Positions 1 through 10,804 of a stretch of DNA of 52,253 nt are shown here, in pieces. The first letter of the stretch is position 1, and the number at the start of each line of letters is the position of its first letter. This DNA is from Utricularia gibba (taxonomy: Eukaryota; Streptophyta; Magnoliopsida; Lamiales; Lentibulariaceae): positions 1-52,253 of the forward strand of contig NEEC01000206.1 of the NCBI GenBank assembly GCA_002189035.1, written 5' to 3'. The position numbers and the translations under genes are program-made. The notes under the pieces are model-generated. The model ran no database searches, was not told the origin of the DNA, and saw nothing but the letters and a program-made list of their open reading frames with translations.

Positions 1-86
1 AAGATATCGACAAAATACGGAATGGTGCACGAGGCCTGCATCAGGTGTGGGTTGGAACACAACCGTGGCATTGTAAGGGTCGCCTC

Positions 87-97
87 AAAACAAAATT
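87..97 (+). repeat. Hypervariable A-rich tract within the monomer (example copy)
   Basis: The segment between GATCGCCTC and ATTTCACACC varies from unit to unit in length and composition. Forms include CTCAAAACAAAATTT, CTCTAAAACGAAAATTT, CTCTTAAACAAAAATTT, CTCAAAAAAAAATTT and CTCTAAAAAATTT. It is the main source of monomer length variation and the place where sequencing error is most likely. Confidence 0.75.
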
Positions 98-190
98 TCA
101 CACCTTCCAATGAAATCCATATGTCTTGAAAGCGAGAAATCCATTCGCGTCGAATCGGAAGTCCGAGGTCGCATCATCGCGAACGTCGTG

Positions 191-203
191 GCCACTTTGT
201 GGC
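191..203. other. Conserved small hairpin in the monomer core (example copy)
   Basis: GCCACTTTGTGGC is a perfect 5-bp inverted repeat around TTT. It sits directly after the NruI core ATCGCGAACGTCGTG and recurs in almost every monomer. A few copies break it: CCACTTTTGGCAC near 4634, 10081 and 42802, CTTTGTGCAC near 17585, CTTTGGGCAC near 49961, and ACTTTGGCAC near 50982. The surrounding segment is among the least variable of the unit. No binding protein can be named. Confidence 0.7.
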
Positions 204-215
204 ACAATTGAAGGG

Positions 216-225
216 TAATATAAGG
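216..225 (+). other. Conserved TATA-like motif (example copy)
   Basis: TAATATAAGG lies just upstream of the SacI site in nearly all units. Rare losses occur near 19,321 and 50,664 (TAATAAGG) and near 29,898 (AATATAGG). It resembles a TATA element, but nothing else in the sequence shows that transcription starts here. Confidence 0.3.
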
Positions 226-247
226 CAATAATTCGAGCTCTGATACA

Positions 248-261
248 TCGTCGGACGACGA
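248..261. other. Dyad-symmetric motif next to the HindIII site (example copy)
   Basis: TCGTCGGACGACGA is a perfect 6-bp inverted repeat around GA, followed directly by AGCTTC. In ATATTG units the left arm reads TTGTCGG, and in X and V units the motif becomes GTCGAACGACAAAGC, so the symmetry is weakened. The motif is therefore a type marker as well as a possible protein site. Confidence 0.65.
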
Positions 262-575
262 AGCTTCAAAAACGGAAGATGACTGCCTGAAATGAGCTTC
301 GAAACGGTGTGTCGTGCGAACGTGGCTCATCACGGTTTTCAAGATATCGATAAAATACGGAATGGTGAACAAGGCCTGCATCAGGTGTGGGTTGGAACAC
401 ACCGTGGCATTGTAAGGGATCGCCTCTAAAACGAAAATTTCACACCTTCCAATGAAATGCATATGTTTTGAAAGCGAGAAATCCATTTGCGTCGAATCGG
501 AAGTCCGAGTCGCATCATCGCGAACGTCGTGGCCACTTTGTGGCACAATTGAAGGCTAATATAAGGCAATAATTC

Positions 576-1603
576 GAGCTCTGATACATCGTCGAACGAC
601 AAGCTTCAAAAACGGAAGATGACCGCCTCGGAATGAGCTTCGAAACGGTGTGTCTGCGCAACGGGCTCATCACGGTTTTAAGATATCGACAAAATACGGA
701 ATGGTGCACGAGGCCTTCATCAGGTGTGGGTTGGAACACACCCGTGGCATTGTAAGGATCGCCTCAAAAACGAAAATTTCACACCTTCCAATGAAATCCA
801 TATGTTTGAAAGCGAGAAATCCCATTCGCGTCGAATCGGAAGTCCGAGGTCGCATCATCGCGAACGTCGTGGCCACTTTGTGGCACAATTGAAGGGTAAT
901 ATAAGGCAATAATTCGAGCTCTGATACATTGTCGGACGACGAAGCTTCCAAAACGGAAGATGACCGCCCTAGGAATGAGCTTCGAAACGGTGTGTCGTGC
1001 GAACGTGGCTCATCACGGTTTTCAAGATATCGATAAAATACGGAATGGTGCACGAGGCCTGCATCAGGTGTGGGTTGGAACACAACCGTGGCATTGTAAG
1101 GGATCGCCTCTAAAACAAAAATTTCACACCTTCCAATGAAATGCATGTGTTTTGCAAGCGAGAAATCACATTTGCGTCGAATTGGAAGCCCCGAGTCGCA
1201 TCATCGCGACGTCGTGGCCACTTTGTGGCACAATTGAAGGCTAATATAAGGCAATAATTCGATCTCTGATATATCGTCGGACGACGAAGCTTCAAAAACG
1301 GAAGATGACCGCTCTGGAATGAGCTTCGAAACGGTGTGTCGTGTGCAACGTGGCTCATCACGGTTTCAAGATATCGAGAAAATACGGAATGGTGCACGAG
1401 GCCTGCATCAGGTGTGGGTTGGAACACAACCGTGGCATTGTAAGGGATCGCCTCTAAACAAAAATTTCATACCTTCCAATGAAATGCATATGTTTTGAAA
1501 GCGAGAAATCCATTCGCGTCGAATCGGAAGTCCGAGGTCGCATCATCGCGAACGTCGTGGCCACTTTGTGGCACAATTGAAGGGTAATATAAGGCAATAA
1601 TTC
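576..1603 (+). repeat. Variant cassette X-Y'-Z (three monomers), copy 1
   Basis: The first unit has GTCGAACGACAAGC, CCTCGG, TTTTAAGATATCGACA, GCCTTCATC and AGTCCGAGG (X). The second has CTTCCAAAACGG, ATCGATAAAAT, CATGTGTTTTGCAAGCG, AATTGG, AGCCCCGAG and the shortened core CGCGACGTCG (Y'). The third begins GATCTCTGATATATCG at 1261, destroying the SacI site (Z), and has GTGTGCAACG and TTTCATACC. The same ordered trio recurs at 3652, 10805, 13874, 20364, 24797 and 36384 with small differences. The next copy lies nine monomers away. Confidence 0.75.
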
Positions 1604-2283
1604 GAGCTCTGATACATCGTCGACGACGAAGCTTCAAAAACGGAAGATGACCGCTCTGGAATGAGCTTCGAAACGGTGTGTCGTGTGCAACAAGGCTCAT
1701 CACGGTTTTCAAGATATTTACAAAATACGGAATGGTGCACGAGGCCTGCATCAGGTGTGGGTTGGAACACACCCGTGGCATTGTAAGGGATCGCCTCAAA
1801 AACAAAATTTCACACCTTCCAATGAAATGCATATGTTTTGAAGCGAGAAATCACATTTGCGTCGAATCGGAAGCCCGAGTCGCATCATCGCGAACGTCGT
1901 GGCCACTTTGTGGCACAATTGAAGGGTAATATAAGGCAATAATTCGAGCTCTGATATATTGTCGGACGACGAAGCTTCAAAAACGGAAGATGACCGCCCT
2001 GGAATGAGCTTCGAAACGGTGTGTCGTGCGCAACGTGGCTCATCACGGTTTCAAGATATCGATAAAATACGGAATGGTGCACGAGGCCTGCATCAGGTGT
2101 GGGTTGGAACACACCGTGCATTGTAAGGGATCGCCTCAAAACAAAATTTCACACCTTCCAATGAAATGCATATGTTTTGCAAGCGAGAAATCATTCGCGT
2201 CGAATCGGAAGTCCGAGTCGCATCATCGCGAACGTCGTGGCCACTTTGTGGCACAATTGAAGGCTAATATAAGGCAATAATTC
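1604..2283 (+). repeat. Two satellite monomers following cassette copy 1
   Basis: The first unit carries GTGTGCAACAAGG and GATATTTACAAAATACGG, which destroys the EcoRV site (W-like), and has lost one base of the dyad (CGTCGACGACGAAGC). The second has GATATATTGTCGGACGACG, ATCGATAAAATACGG and CACCGTGCATTG (V-like). They stand where the W and V units stand in the longer cassettes at 3652 and 13874. Confidence 0.65.
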
Positions 2284-4329
2284 GAGCTCTGATACATCGT
2301 CGAACGACAAAGCTTCAAAACGGAAGATGACCCTCGGAATGAGCTTCGAAACGGTGTGTCGTGCGCAACGTGGCTCATCACGGTTTTAAGATATCGACAA
2401 AAATACGGAATGGTGCACGAGGCCTTCATCAGGTGTGGGTTGGAACACACCCGTGGCATTGTAAGGGATCGCCTCAAAAAACGAAAATTTCACACCTTCC
2501 AATGAAATCCATATGTCTTGAAAGCGAGAAATCCCATTTGCGTCGAATCGGAAGTCCGAGGTCGCATCATCGCGAACGTCGTGGCCACTTTGTGGCACAA
2601 TTGAAGGGTAATATAAGGCAATAATTCGAGCTCTGATACATCGTCGGACGACGAAGCTTCAAAACGGAAGATGACCGCCTGGAATGAGCTTCGAAACGGT
2701 GTGTCGTGTGAACGTGGCTCATCACGGTTTTCAAGATATCGATAAATACGGAATGGTGCACGAGGCCTGCATCAGGTGTGGGTTGGAACACACCGTGGCA
2801 TTGTAAGGGATCGCCTCTAAAACAAAAATTTCACACCTTCCAATGAAATCCATATGTTTTGAAAGCGAGAAATCCCATTCGCGTCGAATCGGAAGTCCCA
2901 GTCGCATCATCGCGAACGTCGTGGCCACTTTGTGGCACAATTGAAGGCTAATATAAGGCAATAATTCGAGCTCTGATACATCGTCGAACGACAAAGCTTC
3001 AAAAACGGAAGATGACCGCCTCGGAATGAGCTTCGAAACGGTGTGTCGTGCGCAACGCGGCTCATCGGTTTTAAGATATCGACAAAATACGGAATGGTGC
3101 ACGAGGCCTTCATCAGGTGTGGGTTGGAACACACCCGTGGCATTGTAAGGATCGCCTCAAAAACGAAAATTTCACACCTTCCAATGAAATCCATATGTCT
3201 TGAAAGCGAGAAATCCATTCGCGTCGAATCGGAAGTCCGAGGTCGCATCATCGCGAACGTCGTGGCCACTTTGTGGCACAATTGAAGGGTAATATAAGGC
3301 AATAATTCGAGCTCTGATACATCGTCGGACGACGAAGCTTCCAAAACGGAAGATGACCGCCCTAGAATGAGCTTCGAAACGGTGTGTCGTGCGAACGTGG
3401 CTCATCACGGTTTTCAAGATATCGATAAAAATACGGAATGGTGCACGAGGCCTGCATCAGGTGTGGGTTGGAACACACGTGGCATTGTAAGGGATCGCCT
3501 CTAAAACGAAAATTTCACACCTTCCAATGAAATGCATATGTTTTGAAAGCGAGAAATCACATTCGCGTCGAATCGGAAGTCCCAGTCGCATCATCGCGAA
3601 CGTCGTGGCCACTTTGTGGCACAATTGAAGGCTAATATAAGGCAATAATTCGAGCTCTGATACATCGTCGAACGACAAAGCTTCAAAACGGAAGATGACC
3701 GCCTCGGAATGAGCTTCGAAACGGTGTGTCGTGCGCAACGGGCTCATCACGGTTTTCAAGATATCGACAAAATACGGAATGGTGCACGAGGCCTTCATCA
3801 GGTGTGGGTTGGAACACACCCGTGGCATTGTAAGGATCGCCTCAAAACGAAAATTTCACACCTTCCAATGAAATCCATATGTTTGAAGCGAGAAATATTC
3901 GCGTCGAATCGGAAGTCCGAGGTCGCATCATCGCGAACGTCGTGGCCACTTTGTGGCACAATTGAAGGGTAATATAAGGCAATATTCGAGCTCTGATACA
4001 TTCGGACGACGAAGCTTCCAAAACGGAAGATGACCGCCTGGAATGAGCTTCGAAACGGTGTGTCGTGCGAACGTGGCTCATCACGGTTTTCAAGATATCG
4101 ATAAAATACGGAATGGTGCACGAGGCCTGCATCAGGTGTGGGTTGGAACACAACCGTGGCATTGTAAGGGATCGCCTCTAAAACGAAAATTTCACACCTT
4201 CCAATGAAATGCATATGTTTTTGCAAGCGAGAAATCACATTTGCGTCGAATTGGAAGCCCCGAGTCGCATCATCGCGACGTCGTGGCCACTTTGTGGCAC
4301 AATTGAAGGCTAATATAAGGCAATAATTC
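2284..4329 (+). repeat. X/Y alternating dimer block (six monomers)
   Basis: Six units alternate between X (GTCGAACGACAAAGC, CCTCGG, GCCTTCATC, CACCCGTGG, CCATATG, AGTCCGAGG, GAAGGGTAAT) and Y (GTCGGACGACGAAGC, GTGAACGTGG or GCGAACGTGG, ATCGATAAA, GCCTGCATC, mostly AGTCCCAGTC, GAAGGCTAAT). The result is a local period of about 682 bp. The last Y-position unit is the Y' form with AATTGG and AGCCCCGAG, and it leads into the Z unit at 4330. The block overlaps the start of cassette copy 2. Confidence 0.7.
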
Positions 4330-5358
4330 GATCTCTGATAAATCGTCGGACGACGAAGCTTCAAAAACGGAAGATGACCGCCTGGAATGAGCTTCGAAAC
4401 GGTGTGTCGTGTGCAACAAGGCTCATCACGGTTTCAAGATATCGAGAAAATACGGAATGGTGCACGAGGCCTGCATCAGGTGTGGGTTGGAACACAACCG
4501 TGGCATTGTAAGGGTTCGCCTCTTAAAACAAAAATTTCATACCTTCCAATGAAATGCATATGTTTTGAAAGCGAGAAAACCAATTCGCGTCGAATCGGAA
4601 GTCCGAGGTCGCATCATCGCGAACGTCGTGGCCACTTTTGGCACAATTGAAGGGTAATATAAGGCAATAATTCGAGCTCTGATACATCGTCGGACGACGA
4701 AGCTTCAAAAACGGAAGATGACCGCTCTGGAATGAGCTTCGAAACGGTGTGTCGTGTGCAACAAGGCTCATCACGGTTTTCAAGATATTTACAAAATACG
4801 GAATGGTGCACGAGGCCTGCATCAGGTGTGGGTTGGAACACAACCGTGGCATTGTAAGGGTTCGCCTCTTAAACAAAATTTCATACTTCCAATGAAATCC
4901 ATATGTCTTGAATGCGAGAAAACCCATTCGCGTCGAATCGGAAGTCCGAGGTCGCATCATCGCGAACGTCGTGGCCACTTTGTGGCACAATTGAAGGCTA
5001 ATATAAGGCAATAATTCGAGCTCTGATATATTGTCGAACGACAAAAGCTTCAAAACGGAAGATGACCGCCTCGGAATGAGCTTCGAAACGGTGTGTCGTG
5101 TGCAACAAGGCTCATCACGGTTTTCAAGATATTACAAAATACGGAATGGTGCACGAGGCCTGCATCAGGTGTGGGTTGGAACACACCGTGGCATTGTAAG
5201 GGTTCGCCTCTAAAACAAAATTTCATACCTTCCAATGAAATGCATATGTTTGAAAGCGAGAAATCCATTCGCGTCGAATCGGAAGTCCGAGGTCGCATCA
5301 TCGCGAACGTCGTGGCCACTTTGTGGCACAATTGAAGGGTAATATAAGGCAATAATTC
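3652..5358 (+). repeat. Variant cassette X-Y'-Z-W-V (five monomers), copy 2
   Basis: The ordered units are: X; Y', with a shortened dyad (GATACATTCGGACGACG), AGCCCCGAG and CGCGACGTCG; Z, starting GATCTC at 4330; W, with GATATTTACA, GGTTCGCCTCTTAAAC, TTTCATAC and GAGAAAACCC; and V-like, with ATATTGTCGAACGACAAAAGC. The five units span 1707 bp. The same five-type order is seen at 13874-15584. Confidence 0.75.
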
Positions 5359-8300
5359 GAGCTCTGATACATCGTCGAACGACAAGCTTCAAAACGGAAG
5401 ATGACCCTCGGAATGAGCTTCGAAACGGTGTGTCGTGCGCAACGTGGCTCATCACGGTTTCAAGATATCGACAAAATACGGAATGGTGCACGAGGCCTTC
5501 ATCAGGTGTGGGTTGGAACACAACCGTGCATTGTAAGGGATCGCCTCAAAAACAAAAATTTCACACCTTCCAATGAAATGCATATCTTTTTGCAAGCGAG
5601 AAATCACATTTGCGTCGAATTGGAAGCCCGAGTCGCATCATCGCGAACGTCGTGGCCACTTTGTGGCACAATTGAAGGCTAATATAAGGCAATAATTCGA
5701 TCTCTGATACATCGTCGGACGACGAAGCTTCAAAAACGGAAGATGACCGCCAATGAGCTTCGAAACGGTGTGTCGTGTGCAACAAGGCTCATCACGGTTT
5801 TCAAGATATTTACAAATACGGAATGGTGCACGAGGCCTGCATCAGGTGTGGGTTGGAACACACCGTGGCATTGTAAGGGATCGCGCTAAAAACGAAAATT
5901 TCACACCTTCCAATGAAATGCATATGTTTTTGCAAGCGAGAAATCACATTTGCGTCGAATCGGAAGCCCGAGTCGCATCATCGCGAACGTCGTGGCCACT
6001 TTGTGGCACAATTGAAGGGTAATATAAGGCAATATTCGAGCTCTGATATATTGTCGAACGACGAAGCTTCAAAAACGGAAGATGACCGCCTGGAATGAGC
6101 TTCGAAACGGTGTGTCGTGCGCAACGTGGCTCATCACGGTTTTCAAGATATCGAGAAAAATACGGAATGGTGCACGAGGCCTTCATCAGGTGTGGGTTGG
6201 AACACAACCGTGGCATTGTAAGGGATCGCCTCAAAAAAAAATTTCACACCTTCCAATGAAATGCATGTGTTTTGCAAGCGAGAAATCACATTTGCGTCGA
6301 ATTGGGAAGCCCCGAGTCGCATCATCGCGACGTCGTGGCCACTTTGTGGCACAATTGAAGGGTAATATAAGGAAATTATTCGAGCTCTGATATATTGTCG
6401 GACGACGAAGCTTCAAAACGGAAGATGACCGCCTGGAATGAGCTTCGAAACGGTGTGTCGTGCGCAACGTGGCTCATCACGGTTTCAAGATATCGACAAA
6501 ATACGGAATGGTGCACGAGGCCTGCATCAGGTGTGGGTTGGAACACAACCGTGGCATTGTAAGGGTTCGCCTCTTAAACAAAAATTTCATACCTTCCAAT
6601 GAAATCCATATGTCTTGAAGCGAGAAATCCCATTCGCGTCGAATCGGAAGTCCGAGGTCGCATCATCGCGAACGTCGTGGCCACTTTGTGGCACAATTGA
6701 AGGCTAATATAAGGCAATAATTCGAGCTCTGATATATTGTCGAACGACAAAGCTTCAAACGGAAGATGACCGCCTCGGAATGAGCTTCGAAACGGTGTGT
6801 CGTGCGAAAACGTGGCTCATCACGGTTTTCAAGATATCGATAAAATACGGAATGGTGCACGAGGCCTGCATCAGGTGTGGGTTGGAACACACCCGTGGCA
6901 TTGTAAGGGATCGCCTCTAAACGAAAATTTCACACCTTCCAATGAAATCCATATGTCTTTGAAAGCGAGAAATCCCATTCGCGTCGAATCGGAAGTCCAG
7001 GTCGCATCATCGCGAACGTCGTGGCCACTTTGTGGCACAATTGAAGGCTAATATAAGGCAATAATTCGAGCTCTGATACATTGTCGGACGACGAAGCTTC
7101 AAACGGAAGATGACTGCCCTGGAATGAGCTTCGAAACGGTGTGTCGTGCGAAACGTGGCTCATCACGGTTTTCAAGATATCGACAAAATACGGAATGGTG
7201 CACGAGGCCTGCATCAGGTGTGGGTTGGAACACAACCGTGGCATTGTAAGGGATCGCCTCTAAAACGAAAATTTCACACCTTCCAATGAAATGCATATGT
7301 TTTGCAAGCGAGAAATCACATTTGCGTCGAATTGGAAGCCCCGAGTCGCATCATCGCGAACGTCGTGGCCACTTTGTGGCACAATTGAAGGGTAATATAA
7401 GGCACTCTGATATATTGTCGGACGACGAAGCTTCAAAAAACGGAAGATGACCGCCCTGGAATGAGCTTCGAAACGGTGTGTCGTGCGCAACGTGGCTCAT
7501 CACGGTTTCAAGATATCGAGAAAATACGGAATGGTGCACGAGGCCTCATCAGGTGTGGGTTGGAACACACCGTGGCATTGTAAGGGATCGCCAAAAACGA
7601 AAATTTCACACCTTCCAATGAAATCCATATGTTTGAAGCGAGAAATCCCATTCGCGTCGAATCGGAAGTCCGAGGTCGCATCATCGCGAACGTCGTGGCC
7701 ACTTTGTGGCACAATTGAAGGCTAATATAAGGCAATAATTCGAGCTCTGATACATCGTCGGACGACGAAGCTTCAAACGGAAGATGACCGCCTGGAATGA
7801 GCTTCGAAACGTGTGTCGTGCGCAAACGTGGCTCATCACGGTTTTCAAGATATCGAAAATACGGAATGGTGCACGAGGCCTGCATCAGGTGTGGGTTGGA
7901 ACACAACGTGCATTGTAAGGGATCGCCTCAAACAAAAATTTCACACCTTCCAATGAAATGCATATGTTTGCAAGCGAGAAATCCATTCGCGTCGAATCGG
8001 AAGTCCCGAGTCGCATCATCGCGAACGTCGTGGCCACTTTGTGGCACAATTGAAGGCTAATATAAGGCAATAATTCGAGCTCTGATACATCGTCGAACGA
8101 CAAAGCTTCAAAAACGGAAGATGACCGCCTCGGAATGAGCTTCGAAACGGTGTGTCATGCGCAACGGCTCATCACGGTTTAAGATATCGACAAAATACGG
8201 AATGGTGCACGAGGCCTTCAGGTGTGGGTTGGAACACACCCGTGGCATTGTAAGGATCGCCTCAAAACGAAAATTTCACACCTTCCAATGAAATCCATAT

Positions 8301-10804
8301 GTTTGAAGCGAGAAATCCATTCGCGTCGAATCGGAAGTCCGAGGTCGCATCATCGCGAACGTCGTGGCCACTTTGTGGCACAATTGAAGGGTAATATAAG
8401 GCAATAATTCGAGCTCTGATACATCGTCGGACGACGAAGCTTCCAAAACGGAAGATGACTGCCTGAATGAGCTTCGAAACGGTGTGTCGTGCGAACGTGG
8501 CTCATCACGGTTTTCAAGATATCGACAAAATACGGAATGGTGCACGAGGCCTGCATCAGGTGTGGGTTGGAACACAACGTGCCATTGTAAGGGATCGCCT
8601 CAAAAACAAAATTTCACACCTTCCAATGAAATGCATATGTTTTGCAAGCGAGAAATCACATTCGCGTCGAATCGGAAGTCCGAGTCGCATCATCGCGAAC
8701 GTCGTGGCCACTTTGTGGCACAATTGAAGGCTAATATAAGGCAATAATTCGAGCTCTGATACATCGTCGGACGACGAAGCTTCAAAACGGAAGATGACCG
8801 CCCGGAATGAGCTTCGAAACGGTGTGTCGTGCGCAACGCGGCTCATCACGGTTTTCAAGATATCGACAAAATACGGAATGGTGCACGAGGCCTTCATCAG
8901 GTGTGGGTTGGAACACAACCGTGCATTGTAAGGGATCGCCTCAAAAACAAAAATTTCACACCTTCCAATGAAATGCATATGTTTTGCAAGCGAGAAATCA
9001 CATTCGCGTCGAATCGGAAGCCCCGAGTCGCATCATCGCGAACGTCGTGGCCACTTTGTGGCACAATTGAAGGGTAATATAAGGCAATAATTCGAGCTCT
9101 GATACATCGTCGGACGACGAAGCTTCAAAAACGGAAGATGACCGCTCTGGAATGAGCTTCGAAACGGTGTGTCGTGTGCAACGGCTCATCACGGTTTTCA
9201 AGATATTTACAAAATACGGAATGGTGCACGAGGCCTTCATCAGGTGTGGGTTGGAACACACCCGTGGCATTGTAAGGATCGCCTCAAAACGAAAATTTCA
9301 CACCTTCCAATGAAATGCATGTGTTTTGAAGCGAGAAATCACATTTGCGTCGAATTGGAAGCCCGAGTCGCATCATCGCGAACGTCGTGGCCACTTTGTG
9401 GCACAATTGAAGGGTAATATAAGGAAATATTCGAGCTCTGATATATTGTCGAACGACGAAGCTTCAAAAACGGAAGATGACCGCCCTGGAATGAGCTTCG
9501 AAACGGTGTGTCGTGCGCAACGTGGCTCATCACGGTTTCAAGATATCGAGAAAATACGGAATGGTGCACGAGGCCTTCATCAGGTGTGGGTTGGAACACA
9601 ACCGTGGCATTGTAAGGGATCGCCTCAAAAACGAAAATTTCACACCTTCCAATGAAATGCATGTGTTTTGCAAGCGAGAAATCACATTTGCGTCGAATTG
9701 GAAGCCCCGAGTCGCATCATCGCGAACGTCGTGGCCACTTTGTGGCACAATTGAAGGGTAATATAAGGCAATAATTCGAGCTCTGATATATTGTCGGACG
9801 ACGAAGCTTCAAAAACGGAAGATGACCGCCCTGGAATGAGCTTCGAAACGGTGTGTCGTGCGCAACGTGGCTCATCACGGTTTCAAGATATCGAGAAAAT
9901 ACGGAATGGTGCACGAGGCCTGCATCAGGTGTGGGTTGGAACACAACCGTGGCATTGTAAGGGATCGCCTCAAAAACGAAAAATTTCACACCTTCCAATG
10001 AAATGCATATGTTTTGAAAGCGAGAAATCCATTCGCGTCGAATCGGAAGTCCGAGGTCGCATCATCGCGAACGTCGTGGCCACTTTTGGCACAATTGAAG
10101 GGTAATATAAGGCAATAATTCGAGCTCTGATACATCGTCGGACGACGAAGCTTCAAAAACGGAAGATGACCGCCCTGGAATGAGCTTCGAAACGGTGTGT
10201 CGTGTGCAACGTGGCTCATCACGGTTTTCAAGATATCGATAAAATACGGAATGGTGCACGAGGCCTTCATCAGGTGTGGGTTGGAACACAACCGTGGCAT
10301 TGTAAGGGTTCGCCTCTTAAAAAAAATTTCACACCTTCCAATGAAATCCATATGTTTGAAGCGAGAAAACCATTCGCGTCGAATCGGAAGTCCGAGGTCG
10401 CATCATCGCGAACGTCGTGGCCACTTTGTGGCACAATTGAAGGCTAATATAAGGCAATAATTCGAGCTCTGATATATTGTCGAACGACAAAGCTTCAAAA
10501 CGGAAGATGACCGCCTCGGAATGAGCTTCGAAACGGTGTGTCGTGCGAAACGTGGCTCATCACGGTTTTCAAGATATCGATAAAATACGGAATGGTGCAC
10601 GAGGCCTGCATCAGGTGTGGGTTGGAACACACCGTGCATTGTAAGGGATCGCCTCAAAAACAAAAATTTCACACCTTCCAATGAAATGCATATGTTTTGC
10701 AAGCGAGAAATCCATTCGCGTCGAATCGGAAGTCCGAGTCGCATCATCGCGAACGTCGTGGCCACTTTGTGGCACAATTGAAGGCTAATATAAGGCAATA
10801 ATTC
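5359..10804 (+). repeat. Mixed satellite monomers, 16 units, no clear higher-order period
   Basis: Types are interleaved here. A Z-like unit starts at 5699 (GATCTC) and carries a W-type TTTACAAAT. The units around 6,263, 9,317 and 9,658 have CATGTG in place of the NdeI site. An X-Y pair lies at about 8,078-8,752. A W-V-like pair (GGTTCGCCTCTTAAAA then GTCGAACGACAAAGC with ATCGATAAA) lies at about 10,123-10,804. One unit has an 11-bp loss at 7,403 that removes AATAATTCGAG, including part of the SacI site. Nothing but satellite sequence is present. Confidence 0.85.

Larger units (their letters stand above)
1..575 (+). repeat. Left-edge satellite monomers (partial unit plus one Y-like unit)
   Basis: The window opens inside a monomer, at AAGATATCGACAAAATACGG. 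The next unit begins at the SacI site near 237. It has GATGACTGCCTG, GCGAACGTGG and ATCGATAAAATACGG, which are Y-type marks. It also carries an unusual GGTGAACAAGGCC at 364 where nearly all units have GGTGCACGAGGCC, so its ApaLI site is lost. Confidence 0.85.

Noticed and set aside
290-312. CENP-B box-like sequence around CTTCGAAACGG
   Set aside because: The box needs TTCG, then A at fixed spacing, then CGGG. Here TTCGAAACGGTG does not fit on either strand.
5699-6041. An eighth X-Y'-Z cassette at the GATCTC unit starting at 5699
   Set aside because: The unit before it has X-like (GTCGAACGACAAGC) and Y'-like (AATTGG, AGCCCGAG) marks in a single monomer, so the three-unit order is not met. It may be a recombinant.
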